Shown: positions 10,630 through 23,579 of the stretch, piece after piece | How the letters are laid out: each line of letters begins with the position of its first letter | How positions within the stretch are numbered: position 1 is the first letter of the stretch | Assembly: GCF_030269925.1 (NCBI RefSeq) | Contig: NC_085131.1 | Span: 10,153,501-10,217,500, forward strand | DNA: 64,000 nucleotides | Origin: Bombyx mori | Taxonomy: Eukaryota > Arthropoda > Insecta > Lepidoptera > Bombycidae | Reading direction: 5' to 3' | Made by a program: the position numbers and the translations under genes | Notes under the pieces: generated by a model | What the model saw: the letters and a program-made list of their open reading frames with translations, nothing else | Told to the model about the DNA's origin: nothing | Databases searched by the model: none

Positions 10630-12770
10630 AAAAAAGTTGATCATCCTAATTTAGAGTCTTTTTAAAACTAGCACACATCACCAGAATCAACGGGGAACTG
10701 AATAAAAACTGGCCGTCGCTGACCTAAATACGGTCTATGAATCGTAATACGAGAACCGGTTTATCATAACTTTGTCTTTTCATAAACTAACAAAAGATTT
10801 GGTTCAGATGTCCGCGGATGCTGCGGAAAATAAGAATAATATATTAAACAAACAAAAAAAAAACGGGTTTTAATTCTAAAACGCTGAATAAGCTTTTGTG
10901 ATCGGTTATTTTGATTTATTCGATTTTTACTGCGCGAGCGATGTATGGGAAATAAAAAGATGCGGCGCGTTCAACAGGTACAGTTGACGAGTGAAGTGTT
11001 TTTAATTATATCGTGAATTATCTTTGTATTGTGTGACATAATTAAGAATAGTGACATCATTTGCCCTGATTAGGCTTGTTTAGGTGTAATTAAAACTGGA
11101 CTTATACTTTGATCACGCTTTTATGCTTTTCATTTTACAATATCAGTCGCCGGTTTTTTTTCTTTCAAACAAGTAATATGTAATAATGTACAGATTAAAA
11201 TTCAATGAAGATAACTCTCTATTTTTTAATTAAATCACCACTATATTACGCCATAAAGAAGATTTCCTAAAAAATTGTAAATATTTCATCTTGAATGAAT
11301 AGCTTATTTTAAATCTGCAGGTTCAAAACTTGTCTTATTAACTTGGTGTCATAAGACGGGAAGTCCAATCGGGAATAAAGACAAAAGATCAAAACACATT
11401 GTTTTTCTAAATGCCACTTTATTAAATTCAAATAAAAATTAGTTATTAAAAGCACAAATAAACTTAATTGAAGACAAAAATATAACATGACAAAGCAAAT
11501 TAAAAAACCCCTATTATCTAGTAAGAAATCATTATATAGGCCAAACAAATGCTTTAACACTGTGTAGTTCTCTTTTGTAAAGTTCTTTTTTATTAACATT
11601 CTTAGATAATGTTTAAACACAATACTCTTAAAAAAATAACTATTTGAAATGAAAATCTATAATACTACGTATAATCTAAATACATTTAAACAAAACATAT
11701 GCATCAATAATTCATTAATTGGCGTTACATTATATCGGTAATAAAAAATAAAAAAAGCTTTTTTTGTCGTCTGTACTTTAAAGTTATTTGTTCTTATTGG
11801 GGTGTCATGGTGCCCCGATATCTGTGCTTCGACAAAGCCGCTAAACGTTTTCGACTATTTTAACACTTATTTTCTCGTAAACGAATAAAAATGGATGTCA
11901 TTCAAATTGAAAACAGTACAGACGCGTTGTTTTTTTCGTTTCCCTTTTAAAAGACTCGAATGTACCGATTTAGTGCTGGGTATAAATATTTCCAAGACTA
12001 TTTTTACGATTATTTTGATTTCGCTATAGAAAAACGGAAGCTCTTGTAAATTAATGCATGTATTTTGTGAATATTTAGCGATACTCACAGCGCTATCGGT
12101 CCGTAGCAGTAGCTCTGTTCTCCGATATTACAGAATGAAAAGCTTAAGATGGTTTTTATCATGTGAAATCTTCTCTTTCGTCTTAGATTAAACATACACA
12201 ATACATACATTACATATTACATACGTATTATTGTTGCTATCAACACACATTGCTAATTTAATAAAAAAGAAAATTGTTATTTACCTTATGAGTACCTTAA
12301 AGTTTCTAATATAATGTTTTGAAATTATCCTATTATAATTTGTATTTTCAATGATTTTTTCAAGCCTGTTATTGTTATAGATACTTTTTGACTAATTACA
12401 ATGAACAACAATATAACAATTGGTGATACGACTTAGTAAAACTTTTTATGCGAGATAGTAGAATATAAAAACAATTACGAATGTATTTAGATAAATATTA
12501 TTCTGTACTTTAGTCGTTTACATAAAATATTTCGTTAAGTAAACATTTAGTTTTGATATAAGTTAAATTAAAATTCCCAATATTAGTAATTCATATCCTG
12601 TAGGTACGCCGAGTTTTGCCCCAAAATAATTGGTTAAAGTAGAGAAACCCGATCTCGCGTCCAGTGGACCGGTCCGGCAGCTGCGATCGACTGTTTGTCA
12701 TTCTAATATTAACTTATTGTTGATCAACAAGCGTTGTATTTGAATATTTTACTAATATAAAAAAATAATA
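10630..12770. other. AT-rich stretch without recognised features
   Basis: Strongly AT-rich with short open frames whose composition does not suggest proteins. No known repeat recognised. Confidence 0.45.
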
Positions 12771-12772
12771 TA

Positions 12773-13136
12773 CAGGTAACCCTCGTAGAACACAGTATTT
12801 TACAACACGATTCCACACTAACGCGAAAAGAAAATTTCCCCAAAACTCGCTTATCACGCGGTACTTCTACAACACGATAATGAGATATTTGTTTCATATT
12901 ATTTAGAAAATTACATTATGCACTATGAACCCACTATATATGTATGGGAATAAACAATATTTTACTGCTTATTTTTTATGTACAATAGGTATATAAAAAA
13001 CATACAGACATAGTTGAGATGTTTCATTCAAAAAAAAACATCTTTTTTTGTAATGATATAAAGTCTCAATAAAACATGCTTTCGCACAACACAGGACTTT
13101 GTAAAAAGGTATTATCGTTTTATGGAGGGTTACCTG
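12773..13136. mobile_element. Tigger/pogo-like MITE
   Basis: It starts CAGGTAACCCTC and ends GAGGGTTACCTG, flanked on both sides by TA. That fits Tc1/mariner-superfamily target duplication. The inner start (CACAGTATTTTACAACACG) matches the pogo-like end at 37978. At 364 bp it has no transposase frame, so it is an internally deleted element. Confidence 0.7.
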
Positions 13137-13139
13137 TAT

Positions 13140-13810
13140 CCACTGTGAAAACTTTGACAAGAAATAATGAAATAATAAGCACACTTATTAGAAAATAATT
13201 GGATTTATTGATTATAAATGCGCTAGTTAACAAGATTATTATTAAATCGAGTCACGTCTGACAAAAGCAATTGCAAAACTACTTTAAGGTTCAGCTACTA
13301 GACGCTAGATGGATTGTCTTTATGAAATAACACTTTTTAAGTTTCAAAATAAGTGAACCATTGACATCTATTGTTGAAAAGCTGTACTAAGCGAAATTAT
13401 TTGAACGAAGCTATTTAACGCTAGATGGCATTGCTAGTTGCAAATTCATAATGCACAGTATTTGATTTAATACCATGATATCCATTTGAATTTGTTCAAC
13501 AAATTTTTGACAGTTTGTCCTTTCTTAATTTAATTTATTCTATACTGAATTAAGAAAAAATCAGTTATTGCATAGCTCGTGAGAAGTCTCTTCAAACCAA
13601 CTCAACCTTTCCTTTAAAATAAAATTACATATTAATATAGAGCGCTTATGAATTATATATCTAAAGTAGCAGTAGAATTAATAGTATAGGAATTTTAAAA
13701 ATGATCATTTTAATGTGAGTTACTTTAAATTTTTTTTTAAATATATTTTCATAACTTTACTAATTGTTTTTTTTGTCCAAAACTAACGTTTCATGATTTA
13801 ACTAAATTAG
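13140..13810. other. Unassigned AT-rich stretch
   Basis: Two occurrences of GCTAGATGG (13304 and 13420) suggest a decayed internal duplication. Nothing else recognised. Confidence 0.3.
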
Positions 13811-13811
13811 C

Positions 13812-13855
13812 TATTGATATATCTAATAACAGCTATTTTATTAGATATATCAATA
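13812..13855. repeat. Perfect 18-bp inverted repeat
   Basis: The arms TATTGATATATCTAATAA and TTATTAGATATATCAATA pair perfectly around an 8-base loop. Too short for a typical microRNA precursor. It may be a mini-element or a cruciform site. Confidence 0.7.
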
Positions 13856-14619
13856 TCGTTCGTCCTGTTCTAAAAATGACCTGTAATAAATTTTCAAAAT
13901 ATTTTGCTCGAGCTAAGATAAAACAGATTTTCATGTAAAATTATGTAAAGAGGTAGATTTAGGTTATCTCTAGGGTGCCGGCGAAAGCTCTAACTTAGTT
14001 ACAGCCCCTTATTAAACTTAATGTTCTGTAGGTCAACACGATTTCACATTATATACGAGAATGTTTTTGTAGTAAATTATATAATATAGTTCTGAAAATT
14101 TATCTGAACGTGCTACAATATAAAGGTTATATTAAAAAAAAAAATTAAAATAGTCGGACAAAAAAACTGTTTTTGAATTAAATTTTAATGATTTACACCG
14201 TCAAAATAGAAATTGTATTGCTATGATATCATTGTATAACAATTACGTTAGAGGGTTTTCGATTCGAGTATCTTTCGATAATGAAAAAACTTGACTTTGT
14301 GTAACTTAGTATAGGTATTATTACCGGCTCTAATATAAAATAATTATGTATTTAAAATACACATTCTTTCGAATATATAATCGGTAAGTACCTTCGCGGC
14401 TAATCATTATAAATTCCATTGTTACATTCGCATGCGAACGTAAATATAGTCCCTTTAAATACATTACGTGTCATTAGCATAATGACGGCCAACCTCGGAA
14501 GAGAAGCAAATAAATCAAGTCATTCTCCCTCCCGCTAACGTTCCGCAAACGATACTCCTGTAACGCATTACCGACAATTGCTTTTTTAAAACTCAATGTA
14601 GAAATCGACCTATTACATA

Positions 14620-14897
14620 TGAGTCGTCTATTATCAAAGGTGGCAATCTGTGCATTTGGACAAAAAAATGTTATTGATATGTCAATACAGATTGATTTGA
14701 ATATAATCGTCTCCTTCAAAGAATACGGTTCAAAACCTGCATTAAATAAAGGTTAATACTTAACCTGTTATTTATCTAAGATGTCGTTCTGAAGAGTTTT
14801 GTGACTGCCAATGGAATATAAAGTCAATAATTCGTTTTTCTGATTTACCAATAATTGTCCAAAAGTCACATTGCCGGCTTTGATAATAGTCGACTCA
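14620..14897. mobile_element. 278-bp MITE, copy 1
   Basis: Terminal inverted repeats of about 30 bases (TGAGTCGTCTATTATCAAAG inward; the other end reads CTTTGATAATAGTCGACTCA) are flanked by TA. A second copy of exactly the same length lies at 49917-50194, with roughly ten differences by eye. There is no coding frame. TA flanks suggest mobilisation by a Tc1/mariner-type transposase. Confidence 0.85.
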
Positions 14898-14900
14898 TAT

Positions 14901-15960
14901 ATCGTCTTCTCGCATCAAGACTGTATAATCTCAAAACTTACTAATTTTACGGGAGAGCGTTTTAAAGGTTTAACATGTGGATATTTTTAATCTTTGCAAC
15001 ATTTATTTTTTATTTTTTACCAGTTACATTATCTGTCTATTAAAGTAAGATAACATTATTAATTTTGATAATAATAGTCAAAGCATAGGTAAACAAAAAA
15101 AAAAAAAACTAAAACTAATCTACGCTCTTTTGACAGTATTTATGAGAAAAATACTGGTGATACCAAATTATTCCGTATATTTAATCTATTTCGAATATTT
15201 TAGGAAGTTGTACACTTTTAATAAGAAAAAACGTTATGTATGTCTTAGACGAATACGCCATAATAAAAGGGAAGAGAAAAATTAAGTAGCTTGCACTAGC
15301 TTAATCAATGTATTTTAATTAGTCAAGCCAACTAATTTGACATGATTACTTTGATGTACTAGTCAGAAAGTTTGCCAAAAAATTTTATTTCATAAATTTG
15401 CTTTACGATCACACTCCGCTGTTCCAACAGCTTGTGATTCATCCAACTATCCGCTAAAGCTCAAGCCTCACTTAGAGAATATCGATAGGTCCACGTGAGA
15501 AATTCCCGGAAATCAAAACAAAATCTCTCCAAGAAGAAGAGCAAAGAAAAAAGTATTTTTTTGTACCGAAGTGTTAGAAGAATTATTAATTGTAGTGTTT
15601 TTTCTTCTTCAAAGTATTTGTGATAGATTTCTCGTGAATTAAGGTAAATGTATTTATGATTTGCTTAGAGCTGGGCTTTTAAAGCTATCCTTGCGGAGAA
15701 GTAGTAAGTTGATTTGATTAGTAATTTAGTTTAGTTTTGAGTAGTAATTTATTCGCATGAATCTAAAATGTCGGAACAAACAGGCGATAATCGAGATGAT
15801 AGTGGCAGACGACAATTACCTTTCAACTGGTACTAATGTTGTTTATATTGAGTTAGTTACACTAGTATAGTTTTGAAGTGAAACTTCCTTATCGGCGTTG
15901 GAAAAAAAATTACCGTCACATTTTTCGGTTACGCGTCACTTTTTTCCGTTACGCGCCATC
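14901..15960. other. Stretch without recognised features
   Basis: AT-rich. Near 15918-15957 a short tandem similarity (GTTACGCGTCAC / GTTACGCGCCAT) precedes the duplication below. Confidence 0.4.
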
Positions 15961-15962
15961 TG

Positions 15963-16082
15963 TTTTGTATTCATGTCTATGATAATAAAATCCTTTTGTT
16001 TAAACTTTATCTAATTTAACTTTTTTGTATTCATGTCTATGATAATAAAATCCTTTTGTTTAAACTTTATCTAATTTAACTT
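15963..16082 (+). repeat. Exact 60-bp tandem duplication
   Basis: Two consecutive 60-base units starting TTTTGTATTCATGTCTATG are identical over at least 58 bases. The absence of differences implies a recent duplication, or an assembly artefact. Confidence 0.9.
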
Positions 16083-16089
16083 TATTTAA

Positions 16090-18190
16090 CCAATTTCTAG
16101 AAAGTTGCATGTAGATCATTTTTCGAAAAATAAGGCCATAAACAAGTTTCACTTCTTACGTGTGTACACTAGTACACGCACACATTTTTTTTTTTATATG
16201 TTGCCTCGTAATTGAGAAACTACAGTCCTAATAAGCAGCCAAAGTTCATGTAACCAGCTGACTTTCAAAAAGCAAGAACATTGTTTGCATCGCGGTGCGA
16301 CAATTGAGATATACATCTTGTTAATTTTCCGTGGCATATAATAAAAAATTCTGTTACCAAATTTTTTAAATAAATAAAAAAAACCTACTAATATTTAGGT
16401 ATTTGTACAGGTCTTCCCAAAGGACGTTTTCAGACCAAGTTAACGGTTGACAAATTGGTGTTTTTTCACTTGACATTGTTTGTTTAATCTAGTTTTAAAT
16501 ATTAATGTGTTTATTTGAATCTTCTGGAATACTGAATATTGTTCGGTGACTACCTGTAAAAAACTTGTTTTTTTTAAAATGCATTTTACCTTTGCTACCG
16601 GAATACACGCGCCTCACTCATGATAATTAAGAAATGTCTATGGTAAAATTTAGTTTTTGATACAAACAAACGATTATAAATAAGTTGCTAATTTGTTATC
16701 AATGTTAACGCTATATGTTAAATAACGTTTGATGCATTCAGATAATTTGACTTATTATTTGGAATGGACTTTTATAACAAATATATTCTATTTTTTTTTT
16801 AAGGGATGTTATGACCTGGTAACTAAGACCTTTAGGTCAAGTCTAATTTTTAAATTTCTGGTGTTACCATAATAGTGATTGAAGTTAGCCGAAATGAACG
16901 AATTATATTTGACAACAAAGACATAGTTCCTATTCTATAATCCAAAGTTTAAATAACATAAGTGTTGCTAAACTTCAACGTAATATAGTAAAACGCCGAG
17001 ATAGAGATAACACTTGAATACTGTCTGGCTTCTAATTGGCGAGAGACAAAATTAAAAAGTAATTTAATAATAATGGAGTTCTAAATTTAAATCGCCCGTG
17101 AATGCGGGCGGTGGGTGGCGACTCCAAGTTTTATCACTTCTCTAGAATTTTTTTGCCCACAAAGCAAGCCGCTGCGGGCTTTTTCTTACCTTTATTGAAT
17201 GTCTGAGTTTTGCGAAACATTGTTTTTATTTTTATTGAAAAAGGTTTTTAGCTAATTAGAACTTTTGTGTGAAGTTTTATTTGAGAGTGGTCGTGTTTTT
17301 TTGAGGGAATTTTCGTTCTGTGTTTTTTCAGTTTGATTTAGAGTATCGCAATACTTTCCTTGATAATGGTTTTGCTGTTTGCTTTTCTTAATTTAAAAGC
17401 GTTTTTTTTCTTCGTTTAAATTGAAAGATGTATTTTTTTTCGTAAAATTAAAAAATATTGGACCGATGCTAACAAACGTCCTGTAATTTTTTCCGTCTTC
17501 GGACGTGTCTTCCGTTTTTAGTGTCATCAAGCTAAAAGCTACTATTTCTCACGTTCATAGACAATTCAAGTTGCTCTCTTTGTAACTCCATTTAAAAATT
17601 ACGCCTAGAAGCTACAATAGTGCATTGGTTCCAAGTAATATGGACCTTTGTCCGGTGACAGGTGATGTAGCCGTAGAATAGAGTATCAAATATTAATAAT
17701 TAAAATATTTTTTTAATAACTGGCAACATTAAGTAGTAAGCCTATGAGCAACTTATGAGTATTAGAAAATAAAAACACATTAAAGTTAACTAACTATTCA
17801 TTGATACAGCCAAGAAAAAAGAAAAAAAATAACACATCAGAGAGAAGTAAGTTCTTTGTAACGTAAATCAACCACAAAACAAATTTTGATTGTAATTACG
17901 AAATATTTATAAGACGCAATCATCCATAAAACAAGATTCTAGATTCAAACAGTAAATGTATTCAAACATAATCAATACAATGTGAAACAAAGCCTAAACT
18001 AGTAAGGTCAGCACCAACGGAGCCCTATATTCAGCCGTAACTCCAACAAAAGATAACCCAAACACATTATATTGATAGAGGCCCGAAATTTAATATGAAA
18101 TATTTGAAACTACAAAATCCCGAACTATTACGCACACAGTTTTACTTTAACTAAACGCACACATACGTAAACACGTTGGAGTGTAAGAGG
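16090..18190. other. Stretch without recognised features
   Basis: AT-rich with a short GC-rich patch at 17090-17190. No element or gene identified. Confidence 0.4.
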
Positions 18191-18230
18191 GGAGTCTTTG
18201 TTACACAGTAAGGAAGAAGGGCATAAAGAT

Positions 18231-18268
18231 GGGGGGACGGGTGGGGTGGCAGGCGGTACGGGGTGGGG
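18231..18268 (+). other. G-rich tract
   Basis: Several runs of three to six G occur within 40 bases in AT-rich surroundings. The overlapping 102-codon open frame has a low-complexity Gly-rich start and is not convincing as a protein. Confidence 0.5.
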
Positions 18269-18621
18269 TCCTGTTTTGTATTCAGTCCGCTTGTCCGTTT
18301 ACGGTTTCGCGCGAGACACTTGCCGATTCCTATTGCTCTGTGGGCTGTGGCACCGACAAATAGGAATTTCTTTATTAGAACGGCACGGGGTGACGCGACA
18401 TCAACCCCCGCCGATGGACGTCTCTTGTTTAATTTTTGTTAATTTGTATACGTTTCATAGACTATACTTTATTCCAATTACGAAGTTCTTTGGGATAAAT
18501 AATTAATTGTATAATGATATAGATTGATTGTGTATTTTTTAAATGTAGAGTTACATTCTAAGAAGTGTCAAAAGGGACCTCGTAATAGGAATAGAGTTTA
18601 AGTGATTTATTTTATCTTTGA

Positions 18622-18878
18622 CTAGCTGACCCGGCAGACTTCGTAGTGCCTCAATCGATAAATAAAAGACCTAAGCTTTTGTATAAAATAAACATAAAAC
18701 AAACAAAAGGAATCCATTCGTTATTTTTATTTAATTCTAAGCATTTTCATATTTATCTACCTTTTAAACCTTCTCTGGACTTCCACAAATAATTCAAGAC
18801 CAAAATTAGCCAATCGGTCCAGCCGTTCTCGAGTTTTACCGAGACTAACGAGCAGCAATTCATTTTTACATATATAGA
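18622..18878 (-). mobile_element. Short non-autonomous Helitron, family A
   Basis: Minus-strand ends are A|TCTATATATGTAAAA and GGGTCAGCTAG|T, as in the copies at 3596 and 63313. Internal sequence is highly similar to the others. Confidence 0.85.
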
Positions 18879-19025
18879 TTATTGTAAATCAGCAGTACGG
18901 TCATCGTTTTTAAATCACAAAAAACAATTTTTTTGAAAGTACTTCTTCACACATGATCGTTGTTGAACGAAATAAAGTCCTAATCTATTCCTAATAATTG
19001 CTCTTGAAAAAAGTTAAATAAAATA

Positions 19026-19292
19026 ATTTACTAACAATATTTACTAACAATCATGCCACGTTAGGTAACTGGTCCCGTGATAAGTTCGTAAAGAACTTGT
19101 GTTACAGGTACCAGATAACGGATATAAACGTAAGATTTTTATTATACCACATACATATATTTTAATATACATCCACAACCCTGGAAAAGACATTTATATT
19201 TATCATACAAATATCTTCCCTTGGCGGGATTCGAACCCGCGACCCCCTTGTGTAGTGACCATGTCACTTACCACTACACCAGACGGCCGTTT
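19026..19292 (-). mobile_element. tRNA-derived SINE, not Bm1
   Basis: On the minus strand a head with A box TGGTGTAGTGG and perfect B box GGTTCGAATCC is followed by about 170 bases that include CAAGTTCTTTACGAACTT. The 3' end is a short repeated GTTAGTAAATATT motif rather than poly-A. The head does not close an acceptor stem, so it is not a working tRNA. Similar SINEs are known from other Lepidoptera. Family not named. Confidence 0.75.
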
Positions 19293-19589
19293 GTCGAGTT
19301 TTGATCATGTTCCCATTACACTGCTGAGCCGCAAACAAACGTGTCAAAGTATATTCGTATTTGTTGAAGAGTAAAAGCGAAACTGAATAAACATTTAGTA
19401 GCATTACCTCGGCCGGCCATTTACGCGGGAGCCCGACAACAAGACAATTTTATGCAAATCTTTTCCCGCTACTTTAGCATTTGAGGAATAAAAGGACCTT
19501 AGGATTGGCACTTCGGCGTATTACTTTTTAATAAACCTCGAATTTATTTAAAAAGGTTTTTTATTTATTTATTTATTTTTGATACCTTT

Positions 19590-19846
19590 TGTCACCGTCC
19601 TCGTCGAACCCGTCGGTTGCGACGAAGGGCTCGACGAGCAAATTAACCCACAGCCCACTGAGTTTCTCGCCGGATCTTCTCAGTGGGTCGCGTTTCCGAT
19701 CCGGTGGTAGATTCTGCGAAGCACTGTTCTTGCTAGGGTCAGTGTTAGCAACACTCCGGTTTGAGCCCCGTGAGCTCACCTACACACGTTAGGGTGAAGT
19801 TGAAATAGTCTCTCAAGGCTATCAGCATAGGCAGGGAAAAAAAAAG
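19590..19846 (+). mobile_element. BMC1-like Jockey LINE, 3' end
   Basis: It begins in the last ORF2 codons (Arg-rich tail, then TAA), continues through the standard 3' UTR blocks and ends in a nine-base A run. Confidence 0.88.
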
Positions 19847-20203
19847 ATACTTTTTTTAAATAAAAGAGTTCGATTAATACCTACTAATATTTCAGCGTCA
19901 TATTGAATTAAACACTAAAGTAAAAGACAATTGATTAAATAGCACTTTCTCGAAAGTTCTTGGCTTTTTGAAACAGCTTCTTCAACAAACTGACTAAAAC
20001 TTTATAGACCGGTTCAATAATTTCGCTTTTAAATGCAACGTTTTTTTTTTTTTTTTTTTAATCACTCACAAATAACTTATGTAAAACTAACCCATAAGTA
20101 TCGCAAAAAAATAAACAATATTAATTTTATCCGTTTAAAAATCTGTAATTCAGAATTTAAATTTTATTCTATCAACCCTAACGTTTTTTTTTCTTTTCAA
20201 CAG

Positions 20204-20236
20204 ACCAATGCGCGCGGTTTTATCTGTACGGCAACT
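20204..20236 (+). other. Candidate 33-nt exon
   Basis: A strong pyrimidine tract and CAG end at 20203, and GTAAAG follows at 20237. One frame reads QCARFYLYGN with a split final codon. Only sequence-level splice signals support it and chance is likely. No family assigned. Confidence 0.15.
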
Positions 20237-20876
20237 GTAAAGAAAAATGACTTACCTACAAAGAGTTTAATAAAATTGCAAGTAGCATTGTGGTTCATTT
20301 CTAATAATCCTTTAATTTTTACGAAAAATTTCATGACGTCTCTTTTTATGTAACATTTTGCAAATACGGTCCGCGTATTATAAATTCTAATATCTTGATA
20401 CTTTCGAACGTTGAATGGAATGTTTTTAAGTGTTTTTAAGTATTCGATTATAAATTAATTGGAAGTAATTTAAAATTGTTACATCACCAAACTCTTTACT
20501 GATCTAATTCAAATTCAAAATTAGAATTATACGCGAACATTCTAATATCTACTTATTAATTTGACAGAAACCCTTCGATGTTGTGATATTAACTTGAAGA
20601 AAAGAAATGAAGTTTGTGAACACGTCCCATAAATTTCCATAAATATGTTCCCGTAGAAAGAACGAAACAGGGATGGCATTTGAAATATTTTCCAATATAA
20701 TTACGATTTTCAGTCACGTTCGGTAATTCAGCGTTTATATGTCGGACTGGCTTAAAGAAGTGCTTCGTATGGTGGACGCATACTAATGTATGCAATACTT
20801 AACATTTTTAATATGTACGCTTTTATTAGCTTCAGACGTACATATGTATGTTAGTATGTAACGAAATCTTTGAACA

Positions 20877-21190
20877 TGATTTGACCCCCTTCAAAACGTC
20901 GGATTAACTAGAAATTTGGTATACTTATTAAATACCGATGACAATTCAATATTTAAAAAAATATGAAAAAATTGAAATTCAACTAAAAAGTGAAAAATAA
21001 AAAATAGTTTAAAAAAAGTAACAAAATACGCTTTTATAGAAAATCCAACTAAAAAATAGAAAATAACTTTGAATTAAAAATAGTGTAAGGAAAAATGATT
21101 TTGTTGTAAAAAAAAAGCGTATTTTTTTAGGTTTTTTAAACTATTATTTAATACTTTATTGTCTTAAATGATATAATGACAATACGATTG
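20877..21190. repeat. AT-rich element with long imperfect inverted repeat
   Basis: AATAGTTTAAAAAAAGTAAC near 21004 pairs imperfectly with the reverse complement of AGCGTATTTTTTTAGG and following bases near 21117. The left part (CAAAACGTCGGATTAACTAG) has the look of a dispersed lepidopteran repeat. Family unknown. Confidence 0.4.
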
Positions 21191-21199
21191 GTGAAAAAT

Positions 21200-23155
21200 C
21201 CTAATATATATGCGCTTAGCAATTGTTTTGCTAGTAATAAAAAGCTGATTATAATGAATTCCGATGAATATGGGGGTGTAGTTGGTCAGGGTTTTCCGAG
21301 TCATCGTAACTAGGATAGACATGTTTTTTATCGATTCCAGACGAATTTACACCTCACCTAATTACTGTTGCTCATGGACAACAGCAAAAGATATGTTAGG
21401 TTCCACCAGTATTTACGATCTCAGGCTCTTAACGGAGTAAACAATATTACTATCTATGGAACTATGGAAATAACTTCACAAGTGATCAACTTTTCTTTCC
21501 TAGTTGAGTCAATATGTTCCTCGTTTCAATCGTGCTTAGAAATCCTTTTTAAATTTAACATCCGACATTGTTAAGTTTTTTCTCTTAGACATAGATTCAT
21601 GTTCGCAAGTCAATGATCAAATAGAACTAACAGATTAGTTCGGCACCAGTCCTACCTACATATAATATTTAAAGGCTTAATAAAGCAGTAGTTTTTTTTT
21701 TTTAAATCCATCAAAATCTATTTAACTGACCACACAGTACTGAAATTTAGACAACAGAGATGTTTAACGCATTTGAAATTTAAAACGTCAATATTTATAA
21801 GCAGCGAATGAAACGTTCGTCCTTGAATTCACTTAAATTCCAACTTCGTTTTCTTCATAAAGCAAATACGAAGCTCGCTTTGACACGTAATTCGTGCAAA
21901 TAAGTCGAATAGTTCGTCCGGCGTCAGCGGTCTAAACAAACGGTCGACCATCCAAACAAGAAATGTACACGATAACCATCTCGACTAATGAAAAGCGCCC
22001 GGTTTCTGATTGCGGGCCCCGCTAACAGTCTTAAAGTTGGAAAACACACACTGACGTCCCACCCTCGCCCCACCCCGCAAGCAATGGAAGAAGATATAAC
22101 TGCGCCATTATGTCCAGAGCCGTGCCCCCACCTTAATGACTGTACCGCGCGCCCGAACCCGTGATGAGCGATGAAGTTTCAGGGGTCTTAGTAAATCGGT
22201 TGTTAAGTGGGCGGGTGCCGGGTCCGGCTACCTAAGGAACGTAAGAAGGAACCGCAGTACGAAACGGGATAATACAGATTATGGAAATAAACAGATATGT
22301 ATGTTTAAAAATTTTGACGACATTTCAACTAATCATTTTTTTAAGAGAATTTGAAACCTAATGTTGCCTTATAAACTCCTAAATTATAAAAAAAAAACAA
22401 TTTCTGTATTTAAATTCAAGCTTTTTGTTTGTTTCTTTAAATCATAAAATTGATAAATGCTGGTCTGAAGACTAGCAGAGAGTATTTAAATTTAAAAGAT
22501 AGCATGGATGCAACATCTGTTCAAGATGCTACATAATCTTTGACTCGAGAAAGGAAAGTACCTTAAAGTACCTACGGGTATCGATCCGTCTTCTATTAGT
22601 CCAAATCGTAGGTTTAATTAATAAAATACAGTTACCGCACGATCTGCAGTAAAACCTGCATGGTATGTCACGATATTGGCCATAGATAATTAATAAATTA
22701 GTTAGAGATAAGCAACTCAAGTACTCAACAAAAACGTTTACGGGCGTCGGCCACTAGATGGCTTCACTTCGATTAGTTTCTCATTGCTCCTGTAGATAGC
22801 AGTAACATGTTACCTATCCTATATTTTATTTTTAATGAAGGATTTTGTAAATTTTCAGAAACCACAAATTGATAAAATTTAATCAATTTGTCTATAACAA
22901 ATGAGGACCTGTATGTTTTTTTTTTTGTGTTTAACATATAAGTTTAGGGGCATTCGCTACAAGATGTCGCTAGTTTCCATACAAAAAAATATTTGTCTTA
23001 AAATATCACAGTTTCAGGGCCCTGATATTGGCATCAAAATGTGACCTCTGTTAGCTGAATGTAATAATATGAATACGCGGTCACATATTATAGATTTTAT
23101 CCGCTTTAAGTGTGCCTTTGCTAAATTGTATAGACTTTTTTTATCATATTATTAT
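21200..23155. other. Stretch without recognised genes
   Basis: Mostly AT-rich. A C-rich tract at 22058-22076 sits inside a GC-richer patch (about 21990-22260). CCACTAGATGGC occurs at 22751. Confidence 0.4.
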
Positions 23156-23161
23156 TTATTA

Positions 23162-23575
23162 CTAGAGGTCCCGTAGTAGTCGAAATTCGACTATAATTAA
23201 TTGGAACTGTAAGTTTGTATACTATTATGATTGTATTTTATACTTCTATAATCACAAATTTCGCCAAGGCTACACTATAAATAATATTAACAAAGACGAA
23301 CAATATTTAATCTCAATTTGACAACAGACGTCAAGAACAAAAGTTTGACAATAAATAGTATGCATGCGTGTGTGCGTCAAATACGTGGTATGTAGTGTGT
23401 GTAATGTTTTCTTTTTTGATTTAATGTATCTTTTATGCATTATTTTAAAAGAATATTAGCATTGTGCACTTCTTCTCTATGTTCTCTATAAGTGTGGAAA
23501 ATTCCATACTCCTCCGTCCGCGCAATTTTCGTAAAAAGGGATACAAAGTTTTTGCTTCACGTATTAATATATAGA
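23162..23575 (-). mobile_element. Short non-autonomous Helitron, family B
   Basis: Minus-strand ends are A|TCTATATATTAATAC and GGGACCTCTAG|T. The copy at 40091-40538 is very similar along its length. The 5' half keeps a short open frame (EAKTLYPFLRKLRGRRSM) in both copies. This shows shared ancestry and is not evidence of function. Confidence 0.85.
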
Positions 23576-23579
23576 TAAG

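Noticed and set aside
11309..11620. 103-codon minus-strand frame
   Set aside because: Phe/Leu-rich composition typical of random AT-rich DNA, no motif and no splice or promoter support.
17318..17400. Exon-like segment after TTTTTTCAG
   Set aside because: A stop follows after about 19 codons with no good donor. Likely chance.
18198..18506. 102-codon plus-strand frame
   Set aside because: Starts with a non-ATG codon, with a Gly run from the G-rich tract. No recognisable domain.
19226..19292. Functional tRNA gene on the minus strand
   Set aside because: A and B boxes are good but the acceptor ends do not pair, and a SINE body follows directly. It is a SINE head.
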